Assembly (NCBI GenBank): GCA_964615365.1
Contig: CAZTOU010000015.1
Coordinates: forward strand, 1-64,000
Origin: CAVXZE01 sp964615365
Lineage (GTDB): Bacteria; Myxococcota_A; UBA9160; UBA6930
Length of the DNA: 64,000 bases
Direction of reading: 5' to 3'
Shown here: positions 44,168 to 52,052 of the stretch, one piece after another
How positions within the stretch are numbered: the first letter of the stretch is position 1
Layout of the letters: each line of letters opens with the position of its first letter
The notes under the pieces: model-generated
What the model was told of the DNA's origin: nothing
The model's input: the letters and a program-made list of their open reading frames with translations, nothing else
The model's database searches: none
Translations under genes and position numbers: made by a program

Positions 44168-46780
44168 GTGGCGAACAACGGACCAAAGCTCACTACGGGG
44201 CTCCCCTCTCTCGACGGCGTTTTGCGTGGCATGATCTCGGGAGACAATGTCGTATGGCAGGTCAGCTCCATCGAGGACTACCAGCCATTCGTGAAGCCCT
44301 ACTGCGATACCGCCCGGGAATCCGGCATCCGCGTCATCTACTTCCGTTTCGCCAAGCATGATCCATTGGTTGCGGACGCTCCGGGCGTGGAAACCCACCC
44401 CCTTCAGCTCGGACAGGGCTTCGAGCCCCTGGTGAGCGAGCTCCAGGGCGTCATCGAAGAAGCCGGGCCCGGCACCTACTACCTCTTCGATTGTCTTTCC
44501 GACCTCGCGGTGGATTGGTCCAGCGATCGGATGCTCGGCAACTTCTTCATGCTGATCTGCCCGTACATACTGCACCACGGGGGCCTGGCTTACTTTTCCC
44601 TCCTCAGGGATGTTCATTCGTTTCACACCACCCGGCCGGTGACCAATACCGCCCAGATCCTCATCGACGTCTATCGCCACGGGAAGGTCCTGTACATCCG
44701 CCCGCGAAAGGTCGAGGGACGTCATTCGAGCACCATGCACATGCTCCACGCCTGGGAAGGAGATGACTTCCTCCCCGTGACGGGGAGCGGCAAGAACACG
44801 GAGGTTCTCTCGGGGTCATCCTGGAACAGACAGCGGACAACCAACAAGCGGCTCGGTATCTGGAGCAGCGTATTCGTGCGAGCGGAACAGAGCTACGCTG
44901 CGCTCCAGAGAGGTGAAGAACCTTGGGACGACATCGAGCTTCTAGCGGAGCAGATGGTGCGTATGCTGACGGGTCGAGGCGGACGCATCTTCGAGCTCGC
45001 CCGTGAGCATCTCGGCCTGAGGGACCTGCTGGACATCCGACGCCGGATGATCGGAACGGGACCCATCGGCGGTAAGTCGATCGGGATGCTTCTGGCTCAG
45101 GCGATCCTGAAGAAGGCCGACCCGATCTGGGAGGATCGCCTCGAGTACCACGACAGCTTCTACATCGGTGCCGACGTCTTCTACACCTATCTGGTGGAGA
45201 ACGGCCTGTGGTGGATCAAGCAGAAGCAGAAGAATCCGGACACGTACCTGGATGGCCTGGAGCTGGCGCGCCATCAGATGCGGAGCGGAAGCTTCCCAGA
45301 CTACATCATCGAGCAGTTCGCCGATCTCCTCGAGTACTTCGGCCCCTCACCCATCGTCGTGCGCTCCAGCAGCCTGTTGGAGGACAGCTTCGACTGTGCC
45401 TCTGCTGGTAAAGCCACGAGTGTGTTCTGCGCCAACCACGGCTCCCCCGAGCAGCGCTTGGATCAGTTCATCTCCGCCGTGAAGACGGTCTATGCCAGTG
45501 GGATGAGCGAGGAATCGCTCCGATATCGCTCCGCCCACGGATTGCTCGGCCAGGACGAGCAGATGTCGATTCTGGTCCAGAGAGTCTCCGGAATGGCTCA
45601 CGGCCAATGGTTCTTCCCTCATGTCGCCGGCGTTGGCCTGTCGTTCAACCCGTACGCCTGGAGTCCGGACATCGATCCAGAGGCTGGCGTTCTGAGGCTC
45701 GTCTTCGGCCTGGGTACACGGGCCGTGGACGCCTCCGCCGACGATTTCGCTCATGTCATCGCTCTCAACGCCCCGGAACGACAGCCGGGAGGTAGCCCTG
45801 ACGACGTGCGAAGGTATTCTCAGCGCCGGGTGGATTCGCTCGATCTGGAATCCCACGGGCATGTTTCCCGCGAATTCACGGATCTCGCATCCGAGTGTCC
45901 CGAGCTGCCTCTCGATCTCTTTGCCAGTCGAGACCACGAGGTGGAGCGCCTGGCGGCAAAGCGCGGCCTGAAGAATATCTTTCCCTGGTTCCTGAGCTTC
46001 GGGCGGCTGATCGGGGAGACCGACTTCGTCGAACACATGCGCCAGGTGCTGAGCATCCTGGGAGATGCCTACGGGCACCCGGTGGACATCGAGTTCTCCG
46101 CCAACTTCCGCAGCGAAGAGCTCTATCGGATCAACCTGCTCCAGTGCCGCCCCATGCGAGCGAAGACCGACGCGATTGCCACCGACCCCCCGGTCGAGAT
46201 CGCCGACGAGGACCGCATCATCGATTCCCGGGGCCCGGTGGTGGGCTCCAGCCGGGACGTCTCGGTGAACCGGATCATCTACGTCGTACCCTCCGAGTAC
46301 AGCGAGCTGGTCGTCAACGATCGCTACGCGATCGCAAAGCTGATCGGACGGATTGCGGGTGCAGACACCGCCCAGAACAGCCACCAGACCCTGATCATCG
46401 GGCCCGGACGCTGGGGCACGACCGAGCCCTTTCTGGGCGTACCGATATCTTTCGCCGAGATCCGACCCGCATGCGCGGTCTGCGAGATCGTGACCATGCG
46501 GGAGGGACTCACCCCCGACGTGAGTCTCGGCACCCACTTCTTCAACGAGCTCGTGGAAACGGACATCCTCTACTTCGCCCTGTATCCGGACCGGAAGGAG
46601 GACTTCCTGAACCGGGATCTCCTGGAGAGCGCCTCCAACAAGCTGACGGATCTTCTCCCCGATGCCGCCTGCTGGGAATCCGTCGTGCGGGTGTTGGACC
46701 CGCTCGAGTGGAGGCAGGGCAAGACCCTCCGACTCAACGCGAACGCCCCCAAGCACCGCGTGGTCTGCTATTGGCGCTAG
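44168..46780 (+). CDS. KaiC-like/PPDK nucleotide-binding domain fusion protein
   Basis: An 870-residue cytoplasmic protein. Residues 1-210 resemble a KaiC/RecA-type domain (LTTGLPSLDGVLRGMISGDNVVWQV) but lack the P-loop GxxGxGKT. About residues 320-680 match the PEP/pyruvate-binding, ATP-grasp domain of pyruvate phosphate dikinase and PEP synthase (IGGKSIGMLLAQAIL, PIVVRSSSLLEDSFDCASAGKATSVF). No swivelling phospho-His domain or PEP-TIM-barrel is visible; the C-terminal 150 residues are unassigned. A signalling or phosphotransfer role is possible. The GTG at 44168 (GAGAGA upstream) is preferred to a GTG at 44129. Confidence 0.8.
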   Translation: MANNGPKLTTGLPSLDGVLRGMISGDNVVWQVSSIEDYQPFVKPYCDTARESGIRVIYFRFAKHDPLVADAPGVETHPLQLGQGFEPLVSELQGVIEEAGPGTYYLFDCLSDLAVDWSSDRMLGNFFMLICPYILHHGGLAYFSLLRDVHSFHTTRPVTNTAQILIDVYRHGKVLYIRPRKVEGRHSSTMHMLHAWEGDDFLPVTGSGKNTEVLSGSSWNRQRTTNKRLGIWSSVFVRAEQSYAALQRGEEPWDDIELLAEQMVRMLTGRGGRIFELAREHLGLRDLLDIRRRMIGTGPIGGKSIGMLLAQAILKKADPIWEDRLEYHDSFYIGADVFYTYLVENGLWWIKQKQKNPDTYLDGLELARHQMRSGSFPDYIIEQFADLLEYFGPSPIVVRSSSLLEDSFDCASAGKATSVFCANHGSPEQRLDQFISAVKTVYASGMSEESLRYRSAHGLLGQDEQMSILVQRVSGMAHGQWFFPHVAGVGLSFNPYAWSPDIDPEAGVLRLVFGLGTRAVDASADDFAHVIALNAPERQPGGSPDDVRRYSQRRVDSLDLESHGHVSREFTDLASECPELPLDLFASRDHEVERLAAKRGLKNIFPWFLSFGRLIGETDFVEHMRQVLSILGDAYGHPVDIEFSANFRSEELYRINLLQCRPMRAKTDAIATDPPVEIADEDRIIDSRGPVVGSSRDVSVNRIIYVVPSEYSELVVNDRYAIAKLIGRIAGADTAQNSHQTLIIGPGRWGTTEPFLGVPISFAEIRPACAVCEIVTMREGLTPDVSLGTHFFNELVETDILYFALYPDRKEDFLNRDLLESASNKLTDLLPDAACWESVVRVLDPLEWRQGKTLRLNANAPKHRVVCYWR

Positions 46781-46905
46781 AGGTGCCAACGACGCGGAAT
46801 CCTGCGGCGCAGTGGAATGGAAAGTGACATAAAATCAGATAGTCATGGCGATGCAGAGGTCCGGTTTCGGGGGTCGATGTCAGGTTGGAGCCGGAGTGCC
46901 CCGGG

Positions 46906-47637
46906 TCAGACCTCCAAGGTGCAGTGGCGCACCTCGGCGTACACCTGAAGAAGCGCCTCCGTCTCGGGAGGTGTGCCCTCGAAGCGGACGGCCATGCCGA
47001 CCGGCAGACTGCGCTTTTGCAGGTTGCCGGGTACGTTGGTGAAAACCACGGGTCCAGTGACACGGACCGTTGCCATGGGCAGCGCCATCTTCGCTACCAC
47101 GACGGTCTTCCGCAGGGCAGGAGTGGAAGTCGACAGGAACGCACCGTTGGCGGAGATCGAATAGACACGCCCCTCCTTGTGACGCCTTCCCACCCGGAGG
47201 TCGACCGGCCATGAGGCGGGCGCCCGTAGCGAGCGCCGCCGCGAGGGTCGGGGGATGCGCCCCACCATCGCCCTGTTGATCTGAAAGCGGAGTGTATGCG
47301 CGTCGACCGGATCCCACAGCCCGAACTCCGCGCCCGCCTCCTGCAGCTCCCGGCGCCTCCCGGGTGGGGGCCGGCCACCGCTCACCAGGAAGGAGAGGTG
47401 CTCGACGGCGGAGACCTGTCGCAACGCCGCGAGGGCTGCGCGCAGGTTCACAACGGGCAGGTCCGACGGAATCACCGCAGCGCTCACCGCGTAGCGGGGA
47501 TCACACAGGAGCTGCTTCGCCTCCTCGGTGGTCTTGGCGCGAAGCACCGGATATCCCAGGCGACGGACGCGGGAGGCGAGTACGTGCATCGACTCGCCGC
47601 CCGCATCGATGAGGAGCAGCAGCTTCCGGCCCGCCAC
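46906..47637 (-). CDS. Degenerate receiver plus PilZ domain protein
   Basis: A 243-residue cytoplasmic protein. The N-terminal 120 residues look like a response-regulator receiver (KLLLLIDAGGESMHVLASRVRRLGYPVLRA), but the phospho-acceptor position reads AAVIPSDLP, so the usual Asp is not there. The C-terminal PilZ domain has the RxxxR element in RRRSLRAP and SISANGAFL in place of D/NxSxxG, so c-di-GMP binding is plausible. The GTG at 47637 has GGAGG seven bases upstream and is preferred to longer frames. It is convergent with the KaiC/PPDK gene. Confidence 0.75.
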   Translation of the reverse strand: MAGRKLLLLIDAGGESMHVLASRVRRLGYPVLRAKTTEEAKQLLCDPRYAVSAAVIPSDLPVVNLRAALAALRQVSAVEHLSFLVSGGRPPPGRRRELQEAGAEFGLWDPVDAHTLRFQINRAMVGRIPRPSRRRSLRAPASWPVDLRVGRRHKEGRVYSISANGAFLSTSTPALRKTVVVAKMALPMATVRVTGPVVFTNVPGNLQKRSLPVGMAVRFEGTPPETEALLQVYAEVRHCTLEV

Positions 47638-47803
47638 GAAGCCACCTCCAGTGGTCCTTGTCTCGAAGAAGGGTCGGCGGCTGACCCCGAGTTCGCCGTG
47701 ATCGACCTCACAACCTCTGTTGCGCACCATCCCCACGGCTAGGCGCGCCACTTCGAGTATAGTTGGGCCATCCCACCCCAGAGGTTCCCTCGAGGAGGCC
47801 ATC

Positions 47804-48295
47804 ATGCAAGAACAGAACCGCCGCGAGTTCCTCGGCAGCAGCGCCGTGCTCGTGATCGGTACGACCGGCTGTCTGTGCGGCCTGGGCGGCTGCGCGACGA
47901 TCACCAAGATCGGGAATACGCCCCCCATCCCGGAGGATGCCTACAGCTTCGACGCGGAGGCCAATCGGATAGACGTCGAACTGGGCAAGGTCCCCCAGCT
48001 GGCAGAGCCGGGCGGCTCGGTGAAGATCCGCGCCTCGGAGTTGCCCGATCCGGTGATCATCGCCCGCACCACAGAGGAGACCTACGTGGTCGCCTCGATC
48101 AAATGTCCCCACCGCGGTGTGGAAGTCGAGTACCAGGCGGAGGAGGGAAGGTTCGAGTGCGCAAGCCTGGGGAGCAGCCAATTCGCCCTGGACGGCTCTC
48201 TGGAGGGTGGTCAGGCGAAGCAGCCGCTCCGGGTCTTCCCGACCTCCCTTGCCGGGGAGGCGAAGAGCCACCTGGTCATCGACCTGTCCGGCTGA
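47804..48295 (+). CDS. Tat-exported Rieske-like lipoprotein with an incomplete cluster site
   Basis: A 163-residue exported protein. RREFLGSSAVLVIGTTGCLCGLGGC looks like a Tat signal with a lipobox-type Cys. The C-terminal half follows a Rieske plan: CPHRGVEVEY is a complete C-x-H pair, but the second site reads FECASLGSSQF, where C-x-x-H is expected, so one His ligand is Leu. A normal [2Fe-2S] cluster is therefore unlikely unless another residue substitutes. GAGGAGG precedes the ATG. Convergent with the YhhN-like gene. Confidence 0.75.
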   Translation: MQEQNRREFLGSSAVLVIGTTGCLCGLGGCATITKIGNTPPIPEDAYSFDAEANRIDVELGKVPQLAEPGGSVKIRASELPDPVIIARTTEETYVVASIKCPHRGVEVEYQAEEGRFECASLGSSQFALDGSLEGGQAKQPLRVFPTSLAGEAKSHLVIDLSG

Positions 48296-48314
48296 GCTCC
48301 GCCCGGAGGCCCGC

Positions 48315-49073
48315 TCACCCGGAGAACGAGCCGGCGACTTGCGGGGCACCTCCCGTGAATGGACTGCCGGTGCTGATCAGAACGCCCATGTAGACGTAGT
48401 AGAGGAGCAGTATCACCAGCATCAGGGTGAAGAGGGTGCGTCTTCTGCCCGGCGTCGTCTTGTCGAATCCCAGGCCCATCCGGACCAGGACGAGGGAGTC
48501 GGAGGCAGTCAGGATGATTGCCGCGAGACCCAGACCGGAGATGGGGCCGAACAGCACGGCCACCGCTCCCGCTGCCAACACCACGAGCCCGGGAGCGTAG
48601 AGGAGCATCTGGGTCCGCACGGCTTTCTCAGGAGCGAAGATCCTGAACACGAGCGCCAGCATGCTCGCGACCCCTGCGGCGGCCGCTCCGAACCCGATCG
48701 CGATGGGGAGCACCGCGCCGATCTGCACCAGCAGCACCGTCCCGAGGAAGACGTTCACCAGCAGAAACAGCAGACCTGCAACGGTGACCATCCATCGATC
48801 CAGGGCTGTCGGAGGTCCGCCCTCGGATGTCACCACGTGAGACCCTTCGATTCCGATCTCGCCGACGCCCATCGCCAACAAGATGATCGACGCGACTGAG
48901 AAGGGCGTGCTCGTGTGAAGCCAGAGGATCAGGAATGCGCTGAACAGCAGCAGGGGTGTGGTCACCTTCTTCGCCAGATACAGAGCCCTGCTCTCTTCGC
49001 GGAAGAAGACCAGGATCTGCACAGCCAGGTTGGCGAGGACCAGGGCGATCCAGAGAAGGTGTGAAGTCGGCAT
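48315..49073 (-). CDS. YhhN/TMEM86-like membrane protein
   Basis: A 252-residue integral membrane protein with about eight helices. RALYLAKKVTTPLLLFSAFLI at the N-terminus and AAIILTASDSLVLVRMGLGF near the C-terminus match the pattern of the YhhN family, whose mammalian member TMEM86B is a lysoplasmalogenase. The assignment is by pattern only. AAGGGA lies upstream of the ATG. Convergent with the Rieske-like gene and divergent from the DUF3365 gene. Confidence 0.6.
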   Translation of the reverse strand: MPTSHLLWIALVLANLAVQILVFFREESRALYLAKKVTTPLLLFSAFLILWLHTSTPFSVASIILLAMGVGEIGIEGSHVVTSEGGPPTALDRWMVTVAGLLFLLVNVFLGTVLLVQIGAVLPIAIGFGAAAAGVASMLALVFRIFAPEKAVRTQMLLYAPGLVVLAAGAVAVLFGPISGLGLAAIILTASDSLVLVRMGLGFDKTTPGRRRTLFTLMLVILLLYYVYMGVLISTGSPFTGGAPQVAGSFSG

Positions 49074-49167
49074 GTCGATTCCCTTCGATAGCGCCGATGC
49101 CATCGCCGAACAATGGCGTCACCGGCTTCCGGTAACAGTGCTATTGGTCGGGGTGAGGAGGTGTTCG

Positions 49168-49635
49168 ATGTTCATCCGTAGATCGGGGCGGTGGGGCCTG
49201 TCGCTGGCGTTGGCCGCCGGTCTCGCGGCCTGCGCACCCAACGCACCAGTCTCCGAGTCCGACATGGCTCGCGCCGCCGGTGCGCTCGAGCCGCTCAAGA
49301 CGGAATTGCGGAGCGCGCTGATGGGCGCGCTCGAGGAAGGCGGGCCGGAGCGGGCCATCGAGGTCTGCCAGCTTCGGGCACCCGAGATTGCGCATCTCAC
49401 CCGTACCGGTGGCGCCGTCGTCGGCCGGACCAGTCACCGAGTCCGGAATCCCGAGAACGCTCCCCAAGCCTGGATGTCCGTATTTCTGGAGGAGTATCTC
49501 GCCAACCCGGACGACGACCAGCGGCGGGCCGTCCGACTCGCCTCGGGTGAGATCGGGTTCGTGGAGCCCATCTACATGAAGGGCGAGCTTCGCGGGATGT
49601 TCTGGGTGGTACTCCCGCCGGACGAACCCACCTGA
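49168..49635 (+). CDS. DUF3365 (Tll0287-like) lipoprotein
   Basis: A 155-residue exported protein; LALAAGLAAC is a lipobox. The remainder matches the Tll0287-like heme/redox sensor domain: RSALMGALEEGGPERAIEVCQLRAPEIA, VGRTSHRVRNPENAP and FVEPIYMKGEL. In the family a heme or redox cofactor is proposed; here a single Cys sits in the EVC motif. GAGGAGG precedes the ATG. Promoter not recognised. Confidence 0.8.
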   Translation: MFIRRSGRWGLSLALAAGLAACAPNAPVSESDMARAAGALEPLKTELRSALMGALEEGGPERAIEVCQLRAPEIAHLTRTGGAVVGRTSHRVRNPENAPQAWMSVFLEEYLANPDDDQRRAVRLASGEIGFVEPIYMKGELRGMFWVVLPPDEPT

Positions 49636-49667
49636 CCGTCAACTCCGTCGCGACCGGAGAGAGGTCC

Positions 49668-49990
49668 TCAGCGTTCCTTCAGCAGCTGATCGCGCAGATC
49701 GCGATCCAGCGGGTCCTCGCCCAGCCAGATGCCGAAGTAGGCGCGTGCGAAGTCCTCGCCCGGTACCAGGGCCAGCGGCACGCCGTTCTTGGCGAGCTCG
49801 GTACCTTCTCCGGGGAGGTAGGTGAGCGAGTAGCGATCGCCGGGCTTCACGTCCTGGTACTTCTCGTGGAGTGCCTCGCCCGAGGAGATGCCGCGAGCCA
49901 GACCACGCTGTCGGCTCCCTCGGCTGGAGTTCGCAGGAGGGCTCTCATCAAGCGATGGAAGGTGGGGAGCGACGTCTTCACCGACCGTTC
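49668..49990 (-). pseudogene. Relic of an SDR gene joined to a chalcone-isomerase-like gene
   Basis: Reading the minus strand, about 49985-49880 encodes VKTSLPTFHRLMRALLRT..EGADSVVWLAASPR, the C-terminal part of a short-chain dehydrogenase. A different frame then encodes, down to 49668, the C-terminus of a chalcone-isomerase-like protein (DVKPGDRYSLTYLPGEGTELAKNG, DFARAYFGIWLGEDPLDRDLRDQLL). Both lack their N-terminal parts, so a deletion has fused the two. SDR and chalcone-isomerase-like genes are typical companions of light-response loci with MerR-B12 regulators. Confidence 0.7.
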
Positions 49991-50056
49991 TCCTCGATGA
50001 CCTACCCCGCGGCCGAACCCCGGGGGCAGATCGACCCCTGAATCCCAAAGCCGATC

Positions 50057-50590
50057 CTACACAGGGAAGTACGCCGGCCACACCAACATGTCGAGAAGGG
50101 CCGTCTGGAAGGTGAAGGCAATGCTCCCCGCCACGGCGAAACGATGCGCCCTCTTGGGAGACCTGGGCTGCAGCCAGAGCAGCGCCGCCAGGAGCAGGAG
50201 GGAGCCTACCCCGACCGCCTCCAGCGTCAGCCGGATCGCCATCCAGAGCTCCGCGTTGGGATTCACGATCATCGCGTAGGTAAGCGGCATCCAGAGCGCC
50301 GACGGCACCAGAATCAACGCGTAGATCCAATGGAAGACGCCGTATCCGAAGCGCGCTGCAATCTTCACCTGCGCAGGACGAAGCCGGAAGACGAATCTCG
50401 TGAATGCGAAGTAACCGGTCGCCGCAAGCAGCATGGTGACCACGTAGCCCGACTGCATCATCGCGGGCACGCCACCCCAGAAGTCGCTGCCGAGCTCCGG
50501 ATGCGCGAGCAGGTTCCACGCATAGCTCGCCAGCACCGCCGTTCCGCCGAGAGCGTTGATCCAGATCAGGGATCGCTTCTTCGGATTCAT
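50057..50590 (-). CDS. Five-TM membrane protein of unknown function
   Basis: A 177-residue protein with about five hydrophobic helices and basic loops (FRLRPAQVKIAARFG, RSPKRAHRF). No family recognised. It lies downstream of the AT-rich palindrome 50741-50768 and upstream of the SDR/chalcone-isomerase relics on the same strand, so it may be the surviving member of a light-controlled operon. GAGAGGCGGAGG lies immediately before the ATG. Confidence 0.6.
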   Translation of the reverse strand: MNPKKRSLIWINALGGTAVLASYAWNLLAHPELGSDFWGGVPAMMQSGYVVTMLLAATGYFAFTRFVFRLRPAQVKIAARFGYGVFHWIYALILVPSALWMPLTYAMIVNPNAELWMAIRLTLEAVGVGSLLLLAALLWLQPRSPKRAHRFAVAGSIAFTFQTALLDMLVWPAYFPV

Positions 50591-50740
50591 CCTCCGCCTC
50601 TCCGTGACCTCGCGGTGGCCGTGGAAGACCACCCCGACCTCGCGCGCCAGTGTCTTGGCCGTTGGAAGCTCCTTTCGCTGCGCTCGCCGGCCGGGGCCGC
50701 GTTGTTGATGATTCGAACCTATCCAGATATCCATATATTA

Positions 50741-50768
50741 TCAATATAAAATATGTACCCTATATTGA
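50741..50768. promoter_or_regulatory. AT-rich palindrome, candidate light-regulator operator
   Basis: TCAATATA (50741-50748) and TATATTGA (50761-50768) are perfect inverted repeats with a 12-bp spacer, in a 45-bp AT-rich patch unlike the surrounding DNA. It contains TATTGAC, also found in the palindrome upstream of the MerR-B12 gene (51836-51856). On the minus strand it lies 150 bp before the five-TM gene and contains -10-like boxes. Confidence 0.5.
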
Positions 50769-50894
50769 CGTAGTCCCCATGGGGGTGGATCCGGGGAGCA
50801 CGGATGCGCGACCCGACAGCGCCCGTCTGAGGCTCGACTCTTTTGTAGGTGTCCCCGGAGTCTTGCGACTCGTTCCGCAGCGTCCGTTGCCTGG

Positions 50895-51806
50895 TTAGCG
50901 GCGGAGCACCTGCAACAGCACCTTCTGCTCGAGTTCCTCGATCCCCTCGATTCGCTCGACCCGATCGGGAAGCGCCAGGCCCTCGATCCCAGTGCCGCCA
51001 ACCCAGAGGGTCACGTCGCGCGGCAGCGCGTGGCTCAGCTGTCGAACCGCCCGCTCGCGCTGACGCGCCGGAACGCATTCGCTCGTGCTCACGGCCACCG
51101 TGCCGGCGCGGGTCGTCCCGGCTGCGGCGACCAGCTCGTCCGTGGGCAGATCCGGGCCCAGGTAGATCGCGTTTGCGCCGAGATCGAGCGCGACCACCGC
51201 GCACGCGAGAGCGCCGAGTTCGTGGCGCTCGCCTGCGAGCGTCGTGAAGAGCATCGGTGTGGAGGGAGAGGAACGCGGGCTTCGGCGAACCGCCAGACCC
51301 AGCAGGTTGCGAAGAGAGGTGCTGGCCATGTGCTCGGCGGCCACGCAGAGACTTCCCTGCTCCCAGCGGTCGCCCACCTCGCGCAGCAGGGGCTCGACCA
51401 CGGCCTCGACGAACTCCCGAGCGCCCAGGGCAGCGAGCTGGAGACCCAGCAGGCGGCTGGTCTCGTCCGCGTCGAGCTGCTCGATGGCCTCCAAGATCCG
51501 GCGCAGCGGAAGATGCGGCTCTTGCTCCGGGCCGATCGCCCGAACGCGCAGCTCGGCCTCCGACAGCCTCGCGATGTCGCCGATCCGGTGCCCGGCCCGC
51601 GTGGCCGCCGCGAGCAGCCGCAGGCGGGCCACGTCGGATTCGCGATAGCGGCGCGTGCCACCGGGCGTGCGGAGCGGCGAAACCGCCTGGTAACGCCGCT
51701 CCCAGGCTCGCAGCACATGCGAAGAGAGGCCTGTGAGACGCGAGACGGCCCCCAGCGAGTAGGAGCTTTCCACCTCCGCGTCGTTCTCCGATGCGATTTC
51801 CGCCAT
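50895..51806 (-). CDS. MerR-family B12-dependent photoreceptor regulator (CarH/LitR type)
   Basis: A light-sensing transcription repressor of 303 residues. The N-terminal MerR helix-turn-helix spans about 15-85 (YSLGAVSRLTGLSSHVLRAWERRY, TPGGTRRYRESDVARL). The C-terminal part is a cobalamin-binding domain. The W-x9-EH motif (Trp148, Glu158, His159) and E-x-H-x2-G (His195, lower axial ligand) match the adenosylcobalamin site of CarH. TTGACA on its strand (51836-51841) could be its -35; with the ATG so close, the mRNA may be leaderless. Divergent from the DUF523/DUF1722 unit. Confidence 0.9.
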   Translation of the reverse strand: MAEIASENDAEVESSYSLGAVSRLTGLSSHVLRAWERRYQAVSPLRTPGGTRRYRESDVARLRLLAAATRAGHRIGDIARLSEAELRVRAIGPEQEPHLPLRRILEAIEQLDADETSRLLGLQLAALGAREFVEAVVEPLLREVGDRWEQGSLCVAAEHMASTSLRNLLGLAVRRSPRSSPSTPMLFTTLAGERHELGALACAVVALDLGANAIYLGPDLPTDELVAAAGTTRAGTVAVSTSECVPARQRERAVRQLSHALPRDVTLWVGGTGIEGLALPDRVERIEGIEELEQKVLLQVLRR

Positions 51807-51835
51807 GACCAGATCTTTCACCAACCTGAGAGATG

Positions 51836-51856
51836 TGTCAATAAAAAATATCGACA
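51836..51856. promoter_or_regulatory. Palindrome upstream of the MerR-B12 gene
   Basis: TGTCAATA-AAAAA-TATCGACA has 8-bp arms with one mismatch, 30 bp upstream of the regulator's ATG and 40 bp before the divergent small gene. TTGACA on the minus strand lies inside it. This is a good candidate for the autoregulatory, light-released operator. A further ATTGAC occurs at 51860-51865. Confidence 0.55.
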
Positions 51857-51896
51857 TACATTGACTTGTCCGATGCTTGGGATGATGCTTGTCTGA

Positions 51897-52052
51897 ATGT
51901 GTGAGATTGATCGGTTCCGCAGCGACTCGTGGCTTCTCGACGATACGGCCCGTGCGATAGCTGCGGTGTGGTCGGGCGAGATGGTCAGCTTCGTGATCGA
52001 TGATCGGCTGCCGTGCTACCAGGCCGCGCGGCGCGAGGCAGTTCGCCGATGA
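51897..52052 (+). CDS. Possible 51-residue protein, coupled to the DUF523/DUF1722 gene
   Basis: An ATG at 51897 opens a 51-residue frame (SDSWLLDDTARAIAAVWSGE, then VIDDRLPCYQAARREAVRR) whose TGA overlaps the next ATG as ATGA. No family recognised; the remnant of a larger gene is possible. The exact overlap with a well-supported gene is the main argument that it is translated. No convincing Shine-Dalgarno. Confidence 0.4.
   Translation: MCEIDRFRSDSWLLDDTARAIAAVWSGEMVSFVIDDRLPCYQAARREAVRR

Noticed and set aside
48958..49167. Upstream extension of the DUF3365 protein
   Set aside because: The ATG at 49168 has a strong GAGGAGG and starts a lipoprotein signal; the extension overlaps the divergent YhhN-like gene.
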